Below are positions 21,042 through 29,596 of a stretch of 64,000 nt of DNA, piece after piece. Both the position numbers and the translations under genes were made by a program. The notes beneath the pieces are model-generated. The model searched no databases. It was not told the DNA's origin and saw only the letters and a program-made list of their open reading frames with translations. Location of the stretch: the NCBI GenBank assembly GCA_947260005.1, contig CAMYOL010000029.1, positions 125,077-189,076 on the forward strand, in the 5' to 3' direction. The DNA comes from an uncultured Ectothiorhodospiraceae bacterium. GTDB lineage: Bacteria; Pseudomonadota; Gammaproteobacteria; UBA6429; Thiohalophilaceae. Every line of letters starts with the position of its first letter. Within the stretch, counting starts at the first letter, position 1.

Positions 21042-21695
21042 TTAATTATCCTTATAAACAGGTTTCATTTTACGTTGCATACTCGTAACTAATTTACCAA
21101 GTTCACCCGGTTCCATTTTCTTATTTAAAAGGTCTTCTACCGTCATCAGCTGCTGCGCGGCCCCATCTATAGAATAACGACTCACGACTCCGGTATAGCC
21201 AGAAAATGAATAGCCTTTTGGTATTTTAAACTTATAACTGCCTAAAGGGATAGATTGGTTACGATTCATTATCGATTCGGAAAACTTCTCATAAGAAGCG
21301 GGATGGACCTTATAGTGCTTCACCTTATTACTTTTTGAATCGTAAGTTCTTGCCGTTACAGTTTGACCATCACTTAAATATAAAGTACTCGAACGATGTC
21401 CCATGTACCAAAAAACCTGATAATCGATCAAAATCGCAGTCTTTATTGCGGCCATATCAATATCAGCAAACATAGCATTGGGAAGATGCATTTTTCGAGA
21501 TTGACCTTTGCGGTGAAACGCATCATTAAAGTACTTTAGCATCGTGTCGTTTTGGGGGACTTCATGTTCAGAAAACACGGTCGTATAACTTATATCCCAG
21601 GAGAATGGGTTGTGGGGAACCGTTTCATCACCTATCGCGAATGGCGATACCAGGACAAGTAGAATAGTGAAACTCTTTTTACAAACGCTAATCAT
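21042..21695 (-). CDS. Uncharacterised exported protein
   Basis: A 217-residue protein with a signal peptide (about 1-21, cleavage after AIG or later) and no further membrane helix. The mature part has several short motifs (FWYMGHRSSTLYLSDG, PLGSYKFKIPKGYSFSGYTG) suggesting a beta-rich periplasmic domain, and a helical C-terminus. AAGGAA precedes the ATG. It stands alone. Family not recognised. Confidence 0.75.
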   Translation of the reverse strand: MISVCKKSFTILLVLVSPFAIGDETVPHNPFSWDISYTTVFSEHEVPQNDTMLKYFNDAFHRKGQSRKMHLPNAMFADIDMAAIKTAILIDYQVFWYMGHRSSTLYLSDGQTVTARTYDSKSNKVKHYKVHPASYEKFSESIMNRNQSIPLGSYKFKIPKGYSFSGYTGVVSRYSIDGAAQQLMTVEDLLNKKMEPGELGKLVTSMQRKMKPVYKDN

Positions 21696-21793
21696 AGTAA
21701 ATTCCTTTTTGCCTATTAGTTAAGCGAAATAATAAAAGCCCAACCTTAACCTTAGCTGAATGTAACGACACAAGCCACGAACGAATATTCCTG

Positions 21794-22258
21794 TTACCCG
21801 AGCATCTCCGGCCTGATCATCCAGTTAATCTGCCAATACGCATCTTCAATAAGTTCCAGACAAACTACACTCCCAGGTGTATAGGCGATAATAACTTCGT
21901 TTTCATCCTCTACAACCAGATGCGAAATCAATTTCGACAAAAACGGTAGATGACTAACAATCAAGGTATCGCGATTCGAACATTCACTCTGCCAGTCAAA
22001 AGCTCTGGGATTGTCATTCGGGTTAATCAGGCCGTTGATCTCCAATTCTATTTTTGAGGCAATGGCCTGTGCCAGACATTCAGCCGTCTGCTGAGCACGC
22101 ATCTTACCACTGTGTAATATTCTATGGACTGTGATGTCGGTCTGTTTAAGAAAACCGGCCACCCGTTCGACATCACGCTGGCCTTGATCCGTTAGAGGCC
22201 GTTCAGGATCAACTTCTTTGGCACAGGCTTCACCATGCTGTACGAGATAAAGTTTCAT
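21794..22258 (-). CDS. sixA: Phosphohistidine phosphatase SixA
   Basis: A 154-residue single-domain histidine phosphatase. The catalytic opening is LVQHGEA (His8; RHG is usual, so the arginine is replaced by glutamine) and the second histidine lies in IVSHLPFLSKL. Known SixA removes phosphate from histidine on phosphotransfer proteins. The ATG has a GAGG eight bases upstream; a GTG three codons earlier would overlap that site and is less likely. The Q-for-R change at the RHG motif occurs in some SixA-type proteins. Confidence 0.88.
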   Translation of the reverse strand: MKLYLVQHGEACAKEVDPERPLTDQGQRDVERVAGFLKQTDITVHRILHSGKMRAQQTAECLAQAIASKIELEINGLINPNDNPRAFDWQSECSNRDTLIVSHLPFLSKLISHLVVEDENEVIIAYTPGSVVCLELIEDAYWQINWMIRPEMLG

Positions 22259-22343
22259 TTCGGGCACCTCGTTATCACAATAACAGCCATTTGGTTAAAT
22301 AATCTCAATATTGGTATTTTAGAACAGCATGCATTTTTTTCAA

Positions 22344-22763
22344 TCAACGCAAACTCTGCATATAAATAATCAATACGGCAAGATCATCGTCATTTAAATT
22401 TCGGTAATTTAGTTTTATTTTTTTCACACTTTCGGGTAACACGCCCGGTAATGCATCTGCACCTACTATCCAGTTACCTAATGCTTGCGCAGAGTGTTTT
22501 GTTCCCACACCATCAAGGGGGTTACGTGGATTACCCCGCCCGGTAATCGAGTGACAATATACACAATTCTGTTGCTGGTAAATCAAACGACCTTGTTGGA
22601 CTAGTTCAGGATCAAGCGAAAGTTTTTCACTCGTATCGACAGTTAATTGTTGCCTGGTACCGTCTGGCTCGGTTGGGTTCTGAATGCGGGCAAAAACAAT
22701 CGCCAATATTAAAACAATCAATCCGGTGAAAATTACGATTCGTCTGGCCCATATCTCACGCAT
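22344..22763 (-). CDS. Membrane-anchored monohaem cytochrome c
   Basis: A 139-residue protein with an N-terminal helix (about 8-26) that works as anchor, then a periplasmic cytochrome c domain with CVYCH (67-71). The methionine ligand may be in the C-terminal LIIYMQSLR segment. It starts 11 bases after the stop of the flavocytochrome gene, so both were one transcription unit. It probably exchanged electrons with that protein, which is now broken. Confidence 0.9.
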   Translation of the reverse strand: MREIWARRIVIFTGLIVLILAIVFARIQNPTEPDGTRQQLTVDTSEKLSLDPELVQQGRLIYQQQNCVYCHSITGRGNPRNPLDGVGTKHSAQALGNWIVGADALPGVLPESVKKIKLNYRNLNDDDLAVLIIYMQSLR

Positions 22764-22774
22764 GACTCTTTTCC

Positions 22775-24031
22775 CTAAACCATGTCGAACAGTTCAAAAT
22801 GAATATGCCGCAATGGCACCTGCAGATCATGCAAGCTCTTTTGCACCGCATTGCTCATGGGTTTGGGCCCGCACAGGAAATACTCAAAGCCTGGTGCCTT
22901 GTTGGCAAGCACATTCTGTAATAGCGCCATAGTGATCCAACCCGACTCACCTGACCAACCTGGAGATGGGTTGCTCAATACGTGCACGACTTGCAAATGC
23001 AGGCGCGTTTGCAAAGTTTCTAACTCCTCTTTAAACAACATGTCGTCCTGGCTTTTATTACCATAGATGAATAACAAAGGCCTTTGTTCTTCTCGGTCTG
23101 CCAGGGTACGCAACATACTGATAATCGGTGCGACCCCGATACCGCCAGCGATGAAAACAAAACCCGTTGCATCGGGATAACGATCGACTGTGAACACACC
23201 ATAGAGCCCATCCAGGTAGGCCACCTCCCCGACCTGGGTTTGATTTATCGTGCGGGTGAAATCACCCAACTCTTTGACCGTAAATTCAACACTGCCTCGT
23301 TTAGCTGAACTGGATGAAATTGAAAAAGGATGTTCCTTAATGTGAAGTGTCAGCGTCCAGGAGTTGCAACATGCATGTCTTACTTCTTCAACCCGATAAG
23401 GTTTGCCCCGCATTCGCCATGGTTTGATCAGGCGCATATAAACCACCAACAAAAGCCAGAACAATATAAATCCCGTCCATATTGCATGCTTGACAGGCGC
23501 GTTGATATAAAACCCCACACCCTCGATATGCCCCACCGCCAATAAAAAATCGGCAATGGCCACACCTATATGCAGTAAACTCCATTCATCATAATGAATT
23601 CGAAAACGTTTGCGCCACAAAGAGCTAATCACGAGTAATATAAATAACCCAGACGAAATGCGCCCCACCGTCATATACCAGGGGGCTTGCAGGGGATTAA
23701 GCTCGCCCAATGTATCGACATAATAGATGCGTATGATCAGGTAATGGAGAAAAACAAGTGTAATGGCCTATATAGCCAGATAACGATGAAAAAAATAAAT
23801 AATGTCGATACCAAACGGCGCCGCCGCATGCCGAAACCGCGCAGTAAGAATAAACTATACCCCCATCATGGCCATCGCGGTAAAGCCCAGCGCCATCGAG
23901 AAATCCCACCAGAAGCCTGATCCCGCAGGTACCGGTCTTGTCAACAGAACAAATAGCGGTGTCAATACCAGTGCCAGATAAACGCAAAGCCAGATAATCG
24001 TTGAAAAAATAGAGGACATTAATTCGACCAT
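22775..24031 (-). pseudogene. Ferric-reductase-like flavocytochrome b, interrupted by two in-frame TAG codons
   Basis: A single reading frame of 418 codons from ATG (24031, or 24019) codes for a complete NOX/ferric-reductase-type protein: membrane helices with haem-binding histidines (FFHRYLA, FLHYLI, LLHIGVAIA), an FAD-binding barrel and an NAD(P) domain (FIAGGIGVAPIISML, FLCGPKPM). The frame is broken only by TAG at 23855-23857 (after MMGV, where family members commonly have Q) and TAG at 23768-23770 (after YLAI). No indel is seen. The first change fits a C-to-T transition of CAG. The intact part after the second stop still has 300 codons but lacks several helices. TAG is used as a normal stop elsewhere in the window, so decay or sequencing error is likelier than recoding. 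Confidence 0.88.
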
Positions 24032-24091
24032 TTAGTGTAGATCTTAATTGTATCGCTTGATCGGCTCTTCTGTCGTCTTTTTATAGAGCTA

Positions 24092-24469
24092 TCATTCCTT
24101 TCCGCCCAAGTGTTTAATAACTTCTGCATATTTCTCCAGAGTCGCACGTTCCTGAACCTTATCCGCTACTGATATAAAACGGCGGATCTCTTCAGCCGCT
24201 TCTTCATGTCGCCCCTGCTGCCACAGTGAATTAAACAACGCGGTTGAAAGCAGGCCCGATCCCGGTTCGGCCAGAATCAGGCGTTCGTAAATCATCTCAG
24301 CCTCGGCATATTTTTCCTCAGAAAAATAAACTCCACCTAAGATCAATAAGGCCGTGGTGTTTTCAGGTTCATCTTTGAGCAGCTCAAGCAATACGATTCG
24401 GCCTTCGGCGTTATTGCCGGCTTCGAGTAAGCTTTTAGCCTTTTTGAGCCTTTCTTCAATCGTATTCAT
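24092..24469 (-). CDS. Tetratricopeptide repeat protein
   Basis: A 125-residue soluble protein built of about three TPR units: KAKSLLEAGNNAEGRIVLLE, ALLILGGVYFSEEKYAEAEM and STALFNSLWQQGRHEEAAEE. TPR units form helical hairpins for protein-protein contact. No signal peptide. It lies just upstream of the broken flavocytochrome gene in the same direction. Partner unknown. Confidence 0.85.
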   Translation of the reverse strand: MNTIEERLKKAKSLLEAGNNAEGRIVLLELLKDEPENTTALLILGGVYFSEEKYAEAEMIYERLILAEPGSGLLSTALFNSLWQQGRHEEAAEEIRRFISVADKVQERATLEKYAEVIKHLGGKE

Positions 24470-24508
24470 TTTTGATATATTAAATTAATTAAACCTAAAG
24501 TAATAGAT

Positions 24509-24784
24509 TCAGACTGAATCATTACGAAAAGGCTTAAATAAATATTCAAGTCCATTGAGTTTTATTTCGTAAAGTATGCCTAACATTACGCCAAGCTCAC
24601 CTTTTGGAAAGCCCTGTTTTGAAAACCAGACTACATATGGTTCGGGTAAATCAATCAACAACGAGCCTTTGTATTTACCAAACGGCATTCGGTAACTGGC
24701 GAGCTTAAGAATCTGATCAGTCTGCAATGATGGTTCGCCACCTTTATTTGATATGTCATCAGCCTTGTTACCAGAGTCAGTCAT
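24509..24784 (-). CDS. DUF3820 family protein
   Basis: A 91-residue protein whose core MPFGKYKGSLLIDLPEPYVV is the hallmark of DUF3820 (GKYKG, LPEPY), followed by FSKQGFPKGELG. The N-terminal 28 residues are a variable polar extension. Family members are small cytoplasmic proteins of unknown function, sometimes annotated as quorum-sensing regulated. Same direction as, and 39 bases before, the TPR gene. Confidence 0.88.
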   Translation of the reverse strand: MTDSGNKADDISNKGGEPSLQTDQILKLASYRMPFGKYKGSLLIDLPEPYVVWFSKQGFPKGELGVMLGILYEIKLNGLEYLFKPFRNDSV

Positions 24785-25301
24785 GTATGAGTATTTCTCA
24801 CGTAAATACGGTGGATATCACACGGTAAAGTATAAAATATTAACTTAATAGTTTACATCTTTTAAGTCATCTAATGGTCTGTATTGTTAGTCCATGTTTT
24901 CACGTAAAAGCTCCAACAATTTAGCCTTTATTTTATCTGGATCAATGTCCAGAGCGACTATATATGCTTTAGTTTATTCTTTAATAGTTAAATATTTAGG
25001 CCTATCTGAGTATTAGATGGAATTTTAATATTTTGATCCATATTTCTAATGAGTTTACTTTGAATGACATTATTATTATTTGTTTCTCACTACCTTATTT
25101 AAAAATACACCGACGTACAAACATAATTAATACTCTATGGGGAATAAACCCAACTGGTTGATATTTACACACGGCCGATAGGAAAAATGTCTAATGTCTA
25201 CCACTATTAATACGGTCACATGACAACACATTTGAACCAATTGACCGTTTTGTTTTCAAATGTTCAAGCTATTCTCTAAGCAAAACCAGGAGGAAATTCA
25301 T
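24785..25301. other. Gene-free region between DUF3820 and the Spy-like gene
   Basis: About 515 A/T-rich bases between divergent genes. On the minus strand at 24888-24974 a 28-codon open stretch without a start (ending IDPDKIKAKLLELLRENMD, stop TAA) has protein-like codons and may be a gene remnant. The promoter of the Spy-like gene should be near the right end, but no clear hexamers are visible. Confidence 0.4.
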
Positions 25302-25757
25302 ATGAAATACCTAATGATAACCATATTAACTAGCGCATTAATGACGACAGGTGTCGGTTTCACTTCACAGGCGATGGCAAAACAAGCTGGGCATCATGGA
25401 GGCGGATATGGCCAGCATCACGATGGCAGCCATTGGAAAGCTACCTTAAGTGATGAACAACGCACGAAACTTGACCAACTTAAGCTGGACTATAAAAAGA
25501 AAAAGTATCCCATCAAGGCCAAACTTAAAGTGGCCAAGGTTGAGCTGGCTTTGTTGATGACAAGCGACTCGCCATCACAAAGCGACATTGATAAAAAGAT
25601 TGAAAGTATCCTAAAACTTAAAAGTGAAAAAATGCGCCTAAAAGCTGCACACAAAATCGGGGTTCGAAAAATATTAACCGCGGAACAACGCGTGAAGTTT
25701 GACATGCATGTTTTGGCTAAGGCATTTAAAGGTAAACACCATCGTCGCCATCACTGA
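25302..25757 (+). CDS. Spy/CpxP-like periplasmic protein, histidine-rich
   Basis: A 151-residue exported protein with signal peptide 1-26 (cleavage after AMA). The body has two LTxxQ-type motifs (TLSDEQRTKL and ILTAEQRVKF), the mark of the Spy/CpxP fold, with a long charged helix between. Histidine clusters flank the fold (HHGGGYGQHHDGSH at the N-terminus and KGKHHRRHH at the C-terminus), suggesting metal binding as in zinc- or copper-responsive relatives (inference). AGGAGG precedes the ATG; a longer frame 14 codons upstream has no such site. Confidence 0.88.
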   Translation: MKYLMITILTSALMTTGVGFTSQAMAKQAGHHGGGYGQHHDGSHWKATLSDEQRTKLDQLKLDYKKKKYPIKAKLKVAKVELALLMTSDSPSQSDIDKKIESILKLKSEKMRLKAAHKIGVRKILTAEQRVKFDMHVLAKAFKGKHHRRHH

Positions 25758-25765
25758 TTATTAAT

Positions 25766-25809
25766 CGGAAATATACAGGGATCGAACTTGCTGATCGGTC
25801 CCTGTTCCG
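25766..25809. terminator. Hairpin between convergent genes
   Basis: CAGGGATCGA and TCGGTCCCTG pair over 10 bases with one wobble, and CGGAA/TTCCG extend the stem. It lies just after the Spy-like gene and before the stop of the convergent lipoprotein gene. It lacks a long T run, so it is a possible rather than certain terminator. Confidence 0.5.
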
Positions 25810-25832
25810 ATTCCAATTATTCAGCCGCCAAC

Positions 25833-26549
25833 TTATAAGAACCCCTGCTTATTCATGAGTTTCCATATTTCAGCAAAGATGACGTCTTTGTGTCCGCCCG
25901 GCAAGGTGATCACTTGTTGTTGTGGCAAGGCCTTCGCCAGCAGTTCATGGCCATTGAGTCGGTCCTGCTCGCCATAACCCAGGAATATTTTTTTCTTTAA
26001 TTCAGAGTCTTGAGTGATGATTTTTAAACGTTGCCAGATGAAATAATTCCAGTCATCCTTATCTTCTTTGTTAAGTTGCCATTGTTCTAAGCCACCCGCT
26101 TTTCGAATTTGTTCATGCACTTCATCTTTGCCGAGAAAAGGTGAGACCAGGTAAATACGATCGATATCGGTGGGAAATTTATTGCTGTATAAAATTGAGC
26201 CCAGGCCACCCATTGAAATACCGGCAATAGAGATGGTCTGGTAGCCGCGTTTTTTAGCCGGGATGATCACATCTTCATTTAGACGTGGTAACAGGCTTTG
26301 ACTCATGTAATAGCCAAAGTGGGCAAAGGGGGCGATAAAATCGACATCGGAACCATACTCGCGGGCAATCTTGACCCACTCATTATCCTGAAAATAGGTG
26401 TCGCTGGCGCCCCGCCCGCTTAGCAATATAATCAGGTGTTTGGCTGGCTGCTTATCGGCTGGAAACTCACTGATCTGCATCGGAGCGTGCGGATAGAGCC
26501 CACAACTGAAAAGAAAAGGGCTAATAAGTAGAACCAGGTAACGTTTCAT
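25833..26549 (-). CDS. Alpha/beta-hydrolase lipoprotein
   Basis: A 238-residue lipoprotein: signal peptide with lipobox LFSC (cysteine 16), then an alpha/beta-hydrolase. The nucleophile elbow is GISMGG, the oxyanion region LLSGRGAS, and a late histidine in PGGHKDVIF completes the triad, with an aspartate in GYGEQDRLNG. The likely substrate is an ester or thioester, not defined. The start MKRYLVLL fits a lipoprotein signal; earlier in-frame ATGs would spoil it. Confidence 0.85.
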   Translation of the reverse strand: MKRYLVLLISPFLFSCGLYPHAPMQISEFPADKQPAKHLIILLSGRGASDTYFQDNEWVKIAREYGSDVDFIAPFAHFGYYMSQSLLPRLNEDVIIPAKKRGYQTISIAGISMGGLGSILYSNKFPTDIDRIYLVSPFLGKDEVHEQIRKAGGLEQWQLNKEDKDDWNYFIWQRLKIITQDSELKKKIFLGYGEQDRLNGHELLAKALPQQQVITLPGGHKDVIFAEIWKLMNKQGFL

Positions 26550-26677
26550 AACTAAATTCCAAGTGATTTTGGCCGACATCATGCTATAAGACATTATATT
26601 AGTATATAGTTCTGTCGTTAGCGCTAGTCGCCATCAATCGATAACAACAAAAGCAGATTATTTATAAGGAGATCCTA

Positions 26678-27073
26678 ATGTTGTTTAAAAATTATTCCCC
26701 CCTAATTTTAATTGCCAGTATCGTTGTATTTATGGGCTGTGGTAGTGGCTCTCCCATTCAGAATTATAATAATTCCCCCATCAAGGCATCCGCGGGGAAA
26801 AAGAATCAGGAAAATATACGTCGCGCCATCATATTGGCTGGTACAAGCACAGGCTGGCAGATGCGTGAAGTCAGCAAAAGTCAGGTCTTTGCGACCCGTT
26901 ATAGCGGTGGGCATATGGCGAAAGTTGAAATCAACTACACCACCGAAAGCTTTAACATCACCTATAAAGACAGCAGTAATCTTCAGTACGATGGTACGAA
27001 CATACATAAAACCTACAACTCCTGGGTAAAGAAATTGTACAAGACCATCAAGAAAAACATTTCTAAGATGTAA
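26678..27073 (+). CDS. Small uncharacterised lipoprotein
   Basis: A 131-residue protein with lipobox FMGC (cysteine 21) after a hydrophobic helix. The mature part has a Ser/Asn-rich linker, then a domain IRRAIILAGTSTGWQMREV ... KVEINYTTESFNITYKDS that resembles small beta-sandwich lipoproteins seen in many proteobacteria. TAAGGAG lies seven bases before the ATG. No function is known. Confidence 0.8.
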   Translation: MLFKNYSPLILIASIVVFMGCGSGSPIQNYNNSPIKASAGKKNQENIRRAIILAGTSTGWQMREVSKSQVFATRYSGGHMAKVEINYTTESFNITYKDSSNLQYDGTNIHKTYNSWVKKLYKTIKKNISKM

Positions 27074-27172
27074 AAAAAATAGGGGTCAGAGACGAAAAAT
27101 TAATTGGGGTCAGAGACGTATTTTTAGTCAAAAAATCTAAATAAAAAAATACGTCTCTGACCCCTATTTTTT
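27073..27172. repeat. REP-like element, three core copies
   Basis: Two forward copies of the core (GGGGTCAGAGACG at 27082-27094 and GGGGTCAGAGACGTATTTTT at 27106-27125) face one reverse copy (27143-27172, AATACGTCTCTGACCCC). The outer arms form a perfect inverted repeat of about 21 bases. It fills the gap between a plus-strand lipoprotein gene and the convergent end of the APE operon and may end transcription of both. Confidence 0.93.
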
Positions 27173-27177
27173 ATCTA

Positions 27178-28407
27178 TTAAGACCAACGCTTAAAAATTA
27201 AAGAGGTGTTAATGCCTCCAAAGGCAAAGTTGTTACTCATGATATATTCATTATTCATTTCTCGTCCGGAACCGGTAATGTAATCGAGCTGGCCGCATTC
27301 GGGATCGACTTCGGTTAAATTGATCGTCGGCGCATACCAGTCACAATTCATCATCTCAACCGACAACCAGGCCTCTGTTGCTCCGCAGGCACCCAGGGTA
27401 TGTCCGTAATAACTTTTTAATGAACTCAATGGTATCTGATTGCCCATTACCCTCTCGGTGGCTTGTGATTCCGCAACATCCCCACGATCAGTCGCGGTGC
27501 CATGTCCACTGACATAACCAATCTCACTGGCAGGTAATTTGGCATCATCGAGAGCAAGTTGCATCGCAATACCCATGGTTTCGGATTTTGGTTGCGTGAC
27601 GTGGGCGCCATCGGTATTGGTACCAAAGCCGATTACTTCAGCATAGATTTTAGCGCCACGGGCTTTGGCATGCTCGAGTTCTTCTAGTACAAACGTACAC
27701 GCACCTTCACCGATGACCAGGCCATCACGATTTTTATCATATGGGCGCGGACTTAATTCAGGAGTATCATTTTTCGTAGAGGTGGCAAACAAGGTATCAA
27801 ACACAGCTGCCTGGGTTGGGCATAATTCTTCAGCGCCACCGGCCAGCATCATATCCTGCAAACCGTATTTAATTGTTTCATAGGCATAACCAATCCCCTG
27901 GCTGCCTGAGGTACAAGCGGTACTGGTCGGTATTAATCTTCCGGTCACGCCAAAAAAAACGCCCATATTGACAGGGGCGGTATGACTCATCATTCTTATG
28001 TATGAAGTCGACTTCATGAAAGAGGCAGCACCTTTGATCAACATCGCACCAAAATCTTTAAACGCATCGGTACTTCCGGACGATGAACCATAGGCGATGC
28101 CGGTATTGCCTGATTTTATTTCAGGATCATTTAATAAACCGGCTTGTTCGAGTGCCAATTCCGTTGCCCGCGTCGACATTAAGGCCACACGGCCCATGCT
28201 ACGAACCTGTTTGCGCGTGTAATGCTCGGGCTGTTCGAAATCGAGAATGGGCGCAGCTAATTTAGTTTGTAAATCGGGAAAGCGATCCCAGTCCTGCATA
28301 TACACGACGGCATTTTTACCGGCTTGCAATTTTGCTTTAATCTCATCCCATTCTGTGCCATGCGCGGTAATGCCTGACATAGCGGTAACAACCACTCTTC
28401 GACTCAT
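27178..28407 (-). CDS. apeR: Beta-ketoacyl-ACP synthase, APE type (ApeR-like)
   Basis: A 409-residue KAS I/II enzyme that condenses malonyl-ACP with acyl-ACP. The nucleophile is the cysteine in STACTSGSQG; the two histidines are in SGHGTATDRGD and YGHTLGACGAT. Last gene of the APE operon, overlapping apeQ by four bases (ATGA). In studied aryl-polyene systems this position holds the separate homodimeric KS. Naming follows position and similarity only. Confidence 0.92.
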   Translation of the reverse strand: MSRRVVVTAMSGITAHGTEWDEIKAKLQAGKNAVVYMQDWDRFPDLQTKLAAPILDFEQPEHYTRKQVRSMGRVALMSTRATELALEQAGLLNDPEIKSGNTGIAYGSSSGSTDAFKDFGAMLIKGAASFMKSTSYIRMMSHTAPVNMGVFFGVTGRLIPTSTACTSGSQGIGYAYETIKYGLQDMMLAGGAEELCPTQAAVFDTLFATSTKNDTPELSPRPYDKNRDGLVIGEGACTFVLEELEHAKARGAKIYAEVIGFGTNTDGAHVTQPKSETMGIAMQLALDDAKLPASEIGYVSGHGTATDRGDVAESQATERVMGNQIPLSSLKSYYGHTLGACGATEAWLSVEMMNCDWYAPTINLTEVDPECGQLDYITGSGREMNNEYIMSNNFAFGGINTSLIFKRWS

Positions 28408-29129
28408 GCCATACCACCATTAACTGAGATAACCTGGCGAGTAATATAAGCCGCATTATCAGAACATAAATAACGGGCCAGGCCCGCAATCTCTTCGGGT
28501 TTACCCATACGTTGCGCAGGAATAAACTTCATTGCTTCTTTCAAAATATCTTCATCAATCATATCCGTTTCAATTAAACCCGGCGCGATACAATTAACGG
28601 TAATTTTTCGTTTGGCTAACTCCAGGGCCAGGGATTTTACCGCGCCGATTAAACCAGCCTTTGACGCAGCATAGTTAGTTTGGCCTCGATTACCCATGAC
28701 GCCCGACACAGATGACATGGCGAGAATACGTCCACCCTGTTTCGCACGTACCATAGGCATGATCAATGGTTGCACAACATTAAAAAAACCGTCCAGATTC
28801 GTATGGATCACTTGATCCCAATCGTCTTCAGTTAGCGCAGGAAAAGCACCATCGCGAGTAATACCGGCATTACTCACCACACCATAATACGCACCGTGTT
28901 GTTCCATGATCGATTCGAGGGCGTCGCGAGTTTGTTGCCGCTCGCTAATATCAAAACCAATTAAATCGGCCTGCCCACCCGCTGACAAGATCTCATCCAC
29001 AACGGCTTCGGCTTCTTCTTTACCCGAACGGTAATGAACCGTTATTGAAAATTCTGCTTTGGCCAATTCGAGAGCGATGGCCTTACCAATTCCACGACTT
29101 GAACCGGTCACTAACACACGCCGACTCAT
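28404..29129 (-). CDS. apeQ: 3-ketoacyl-ACP reductase (FabG-like, ApeQ)
   Basis: A 241-residue short-chain dehydrogenase. The NADPH site is TGSSRGIG near the N-terminus, and the catalytic residues are Ser in SSVSG and Tyr/Lys in YAASKAG. It reduces the keto group after each condensation of the polyene. Both ends overlap neighbours by four bases. Confidence 0.94.
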   Translation of the reverse strand: MSRRVLVTGSSRGIGKAIALELAKAEFSITVHYRSGKEEAEAVVDEILSAGGQADLIGFDISERQQTRDALESIMEQHGAYYGVVSNAGITRDGAFPALTEDDWDQVIHTNLDGFFNVVQPLIMPMVRAKQGGRILAMSSVSGVMGNRGQTNYAASKAGLIGAVKSLALELAKRKITVNCIAPGLIETDMIDEDILKEAMKFIPAQRMGKPEEIAGLARYLCSDNAAYITRQVISVNGGMA

Positions 29130-29596
29130 ACCCCTTCCCCTTTTAAAAATTTCTCTACATTATCAGGTGCATACACATTTAATTTAGATTCTGCAATCAA
29201 CTTATTACCCTGGCGTATACTGCAGTCAAAGGCACCCAAACCATTTTCTTCTCGATATAACTGCTGGACCTGAATCACGAACTCTTCATCGAGTTTGAAC
29301 ACACTGGTCGTCGGCTCATATTTGCGAGAGCCTAATAAAAAACCAACCTGAACCGGTTTGTTATTTTGCAGCGCAGTTATCCCGGCAATCGCTGCAATGG
29401 TCTGCGCCATCCATTCCAGACCAATCTCACTGTGAATACCATTGATGTCCTGATCATAAAATTTCGAGTCGGTACGAACTTTCACGCCAGACACACCATA
29501 ATCATCGCCGTACTCGAGCATTTTATCGATTAGCACCATGTCGCCGCTATGGGGTAACAGGTTTTCGACGTCTATTTTTGTATAATCTGTCTTCAT
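29126..29596 (-). CDS. apeP: 3-hydroxyacyl-ACP dehydratase (hotdog, ApeP-like)
   Basis: A 156-residue FabZ/FabA-related hotdog protein. The expected catalytic histidine is in LLPHSGDMVLID, and the acid is the glutamate in IGLEWMAQTIA. In known APE systems ApeP pairs with ApeI as a dehydratase heterocomplex; both partners are present here. Translation is coupled to both neighbours by ATGA overlaps. Confidence 0.92.
   Translation of the reverse strand: MKTDYTKIDVENLLPHSGDMVLIDKMLEYGDDYGVSGVKVRTDSKFYDQDINGIHSEIGLEWMAQTIAAIAGITALQNNKPVQVGFLLGSRKYEPTTSVFKLDEEFVIQVQQLYREENGLGAFDCSIRQGNKLIAESKLNVYAPDNVEKFLKGEGV

Noticed and set aside
24888-24974. Open stretch of 28 codons on the minus strand ending LLRENMD
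   Set aside because: No start codon and a TAA just upstream; perhaps a gene remnant, but too short to name or list as a gene.
25174-25181. GCCGATAG before the Spy-like gene
   Set aside because: The required -35 TAAA is missing at N11 spacing; probably chance.
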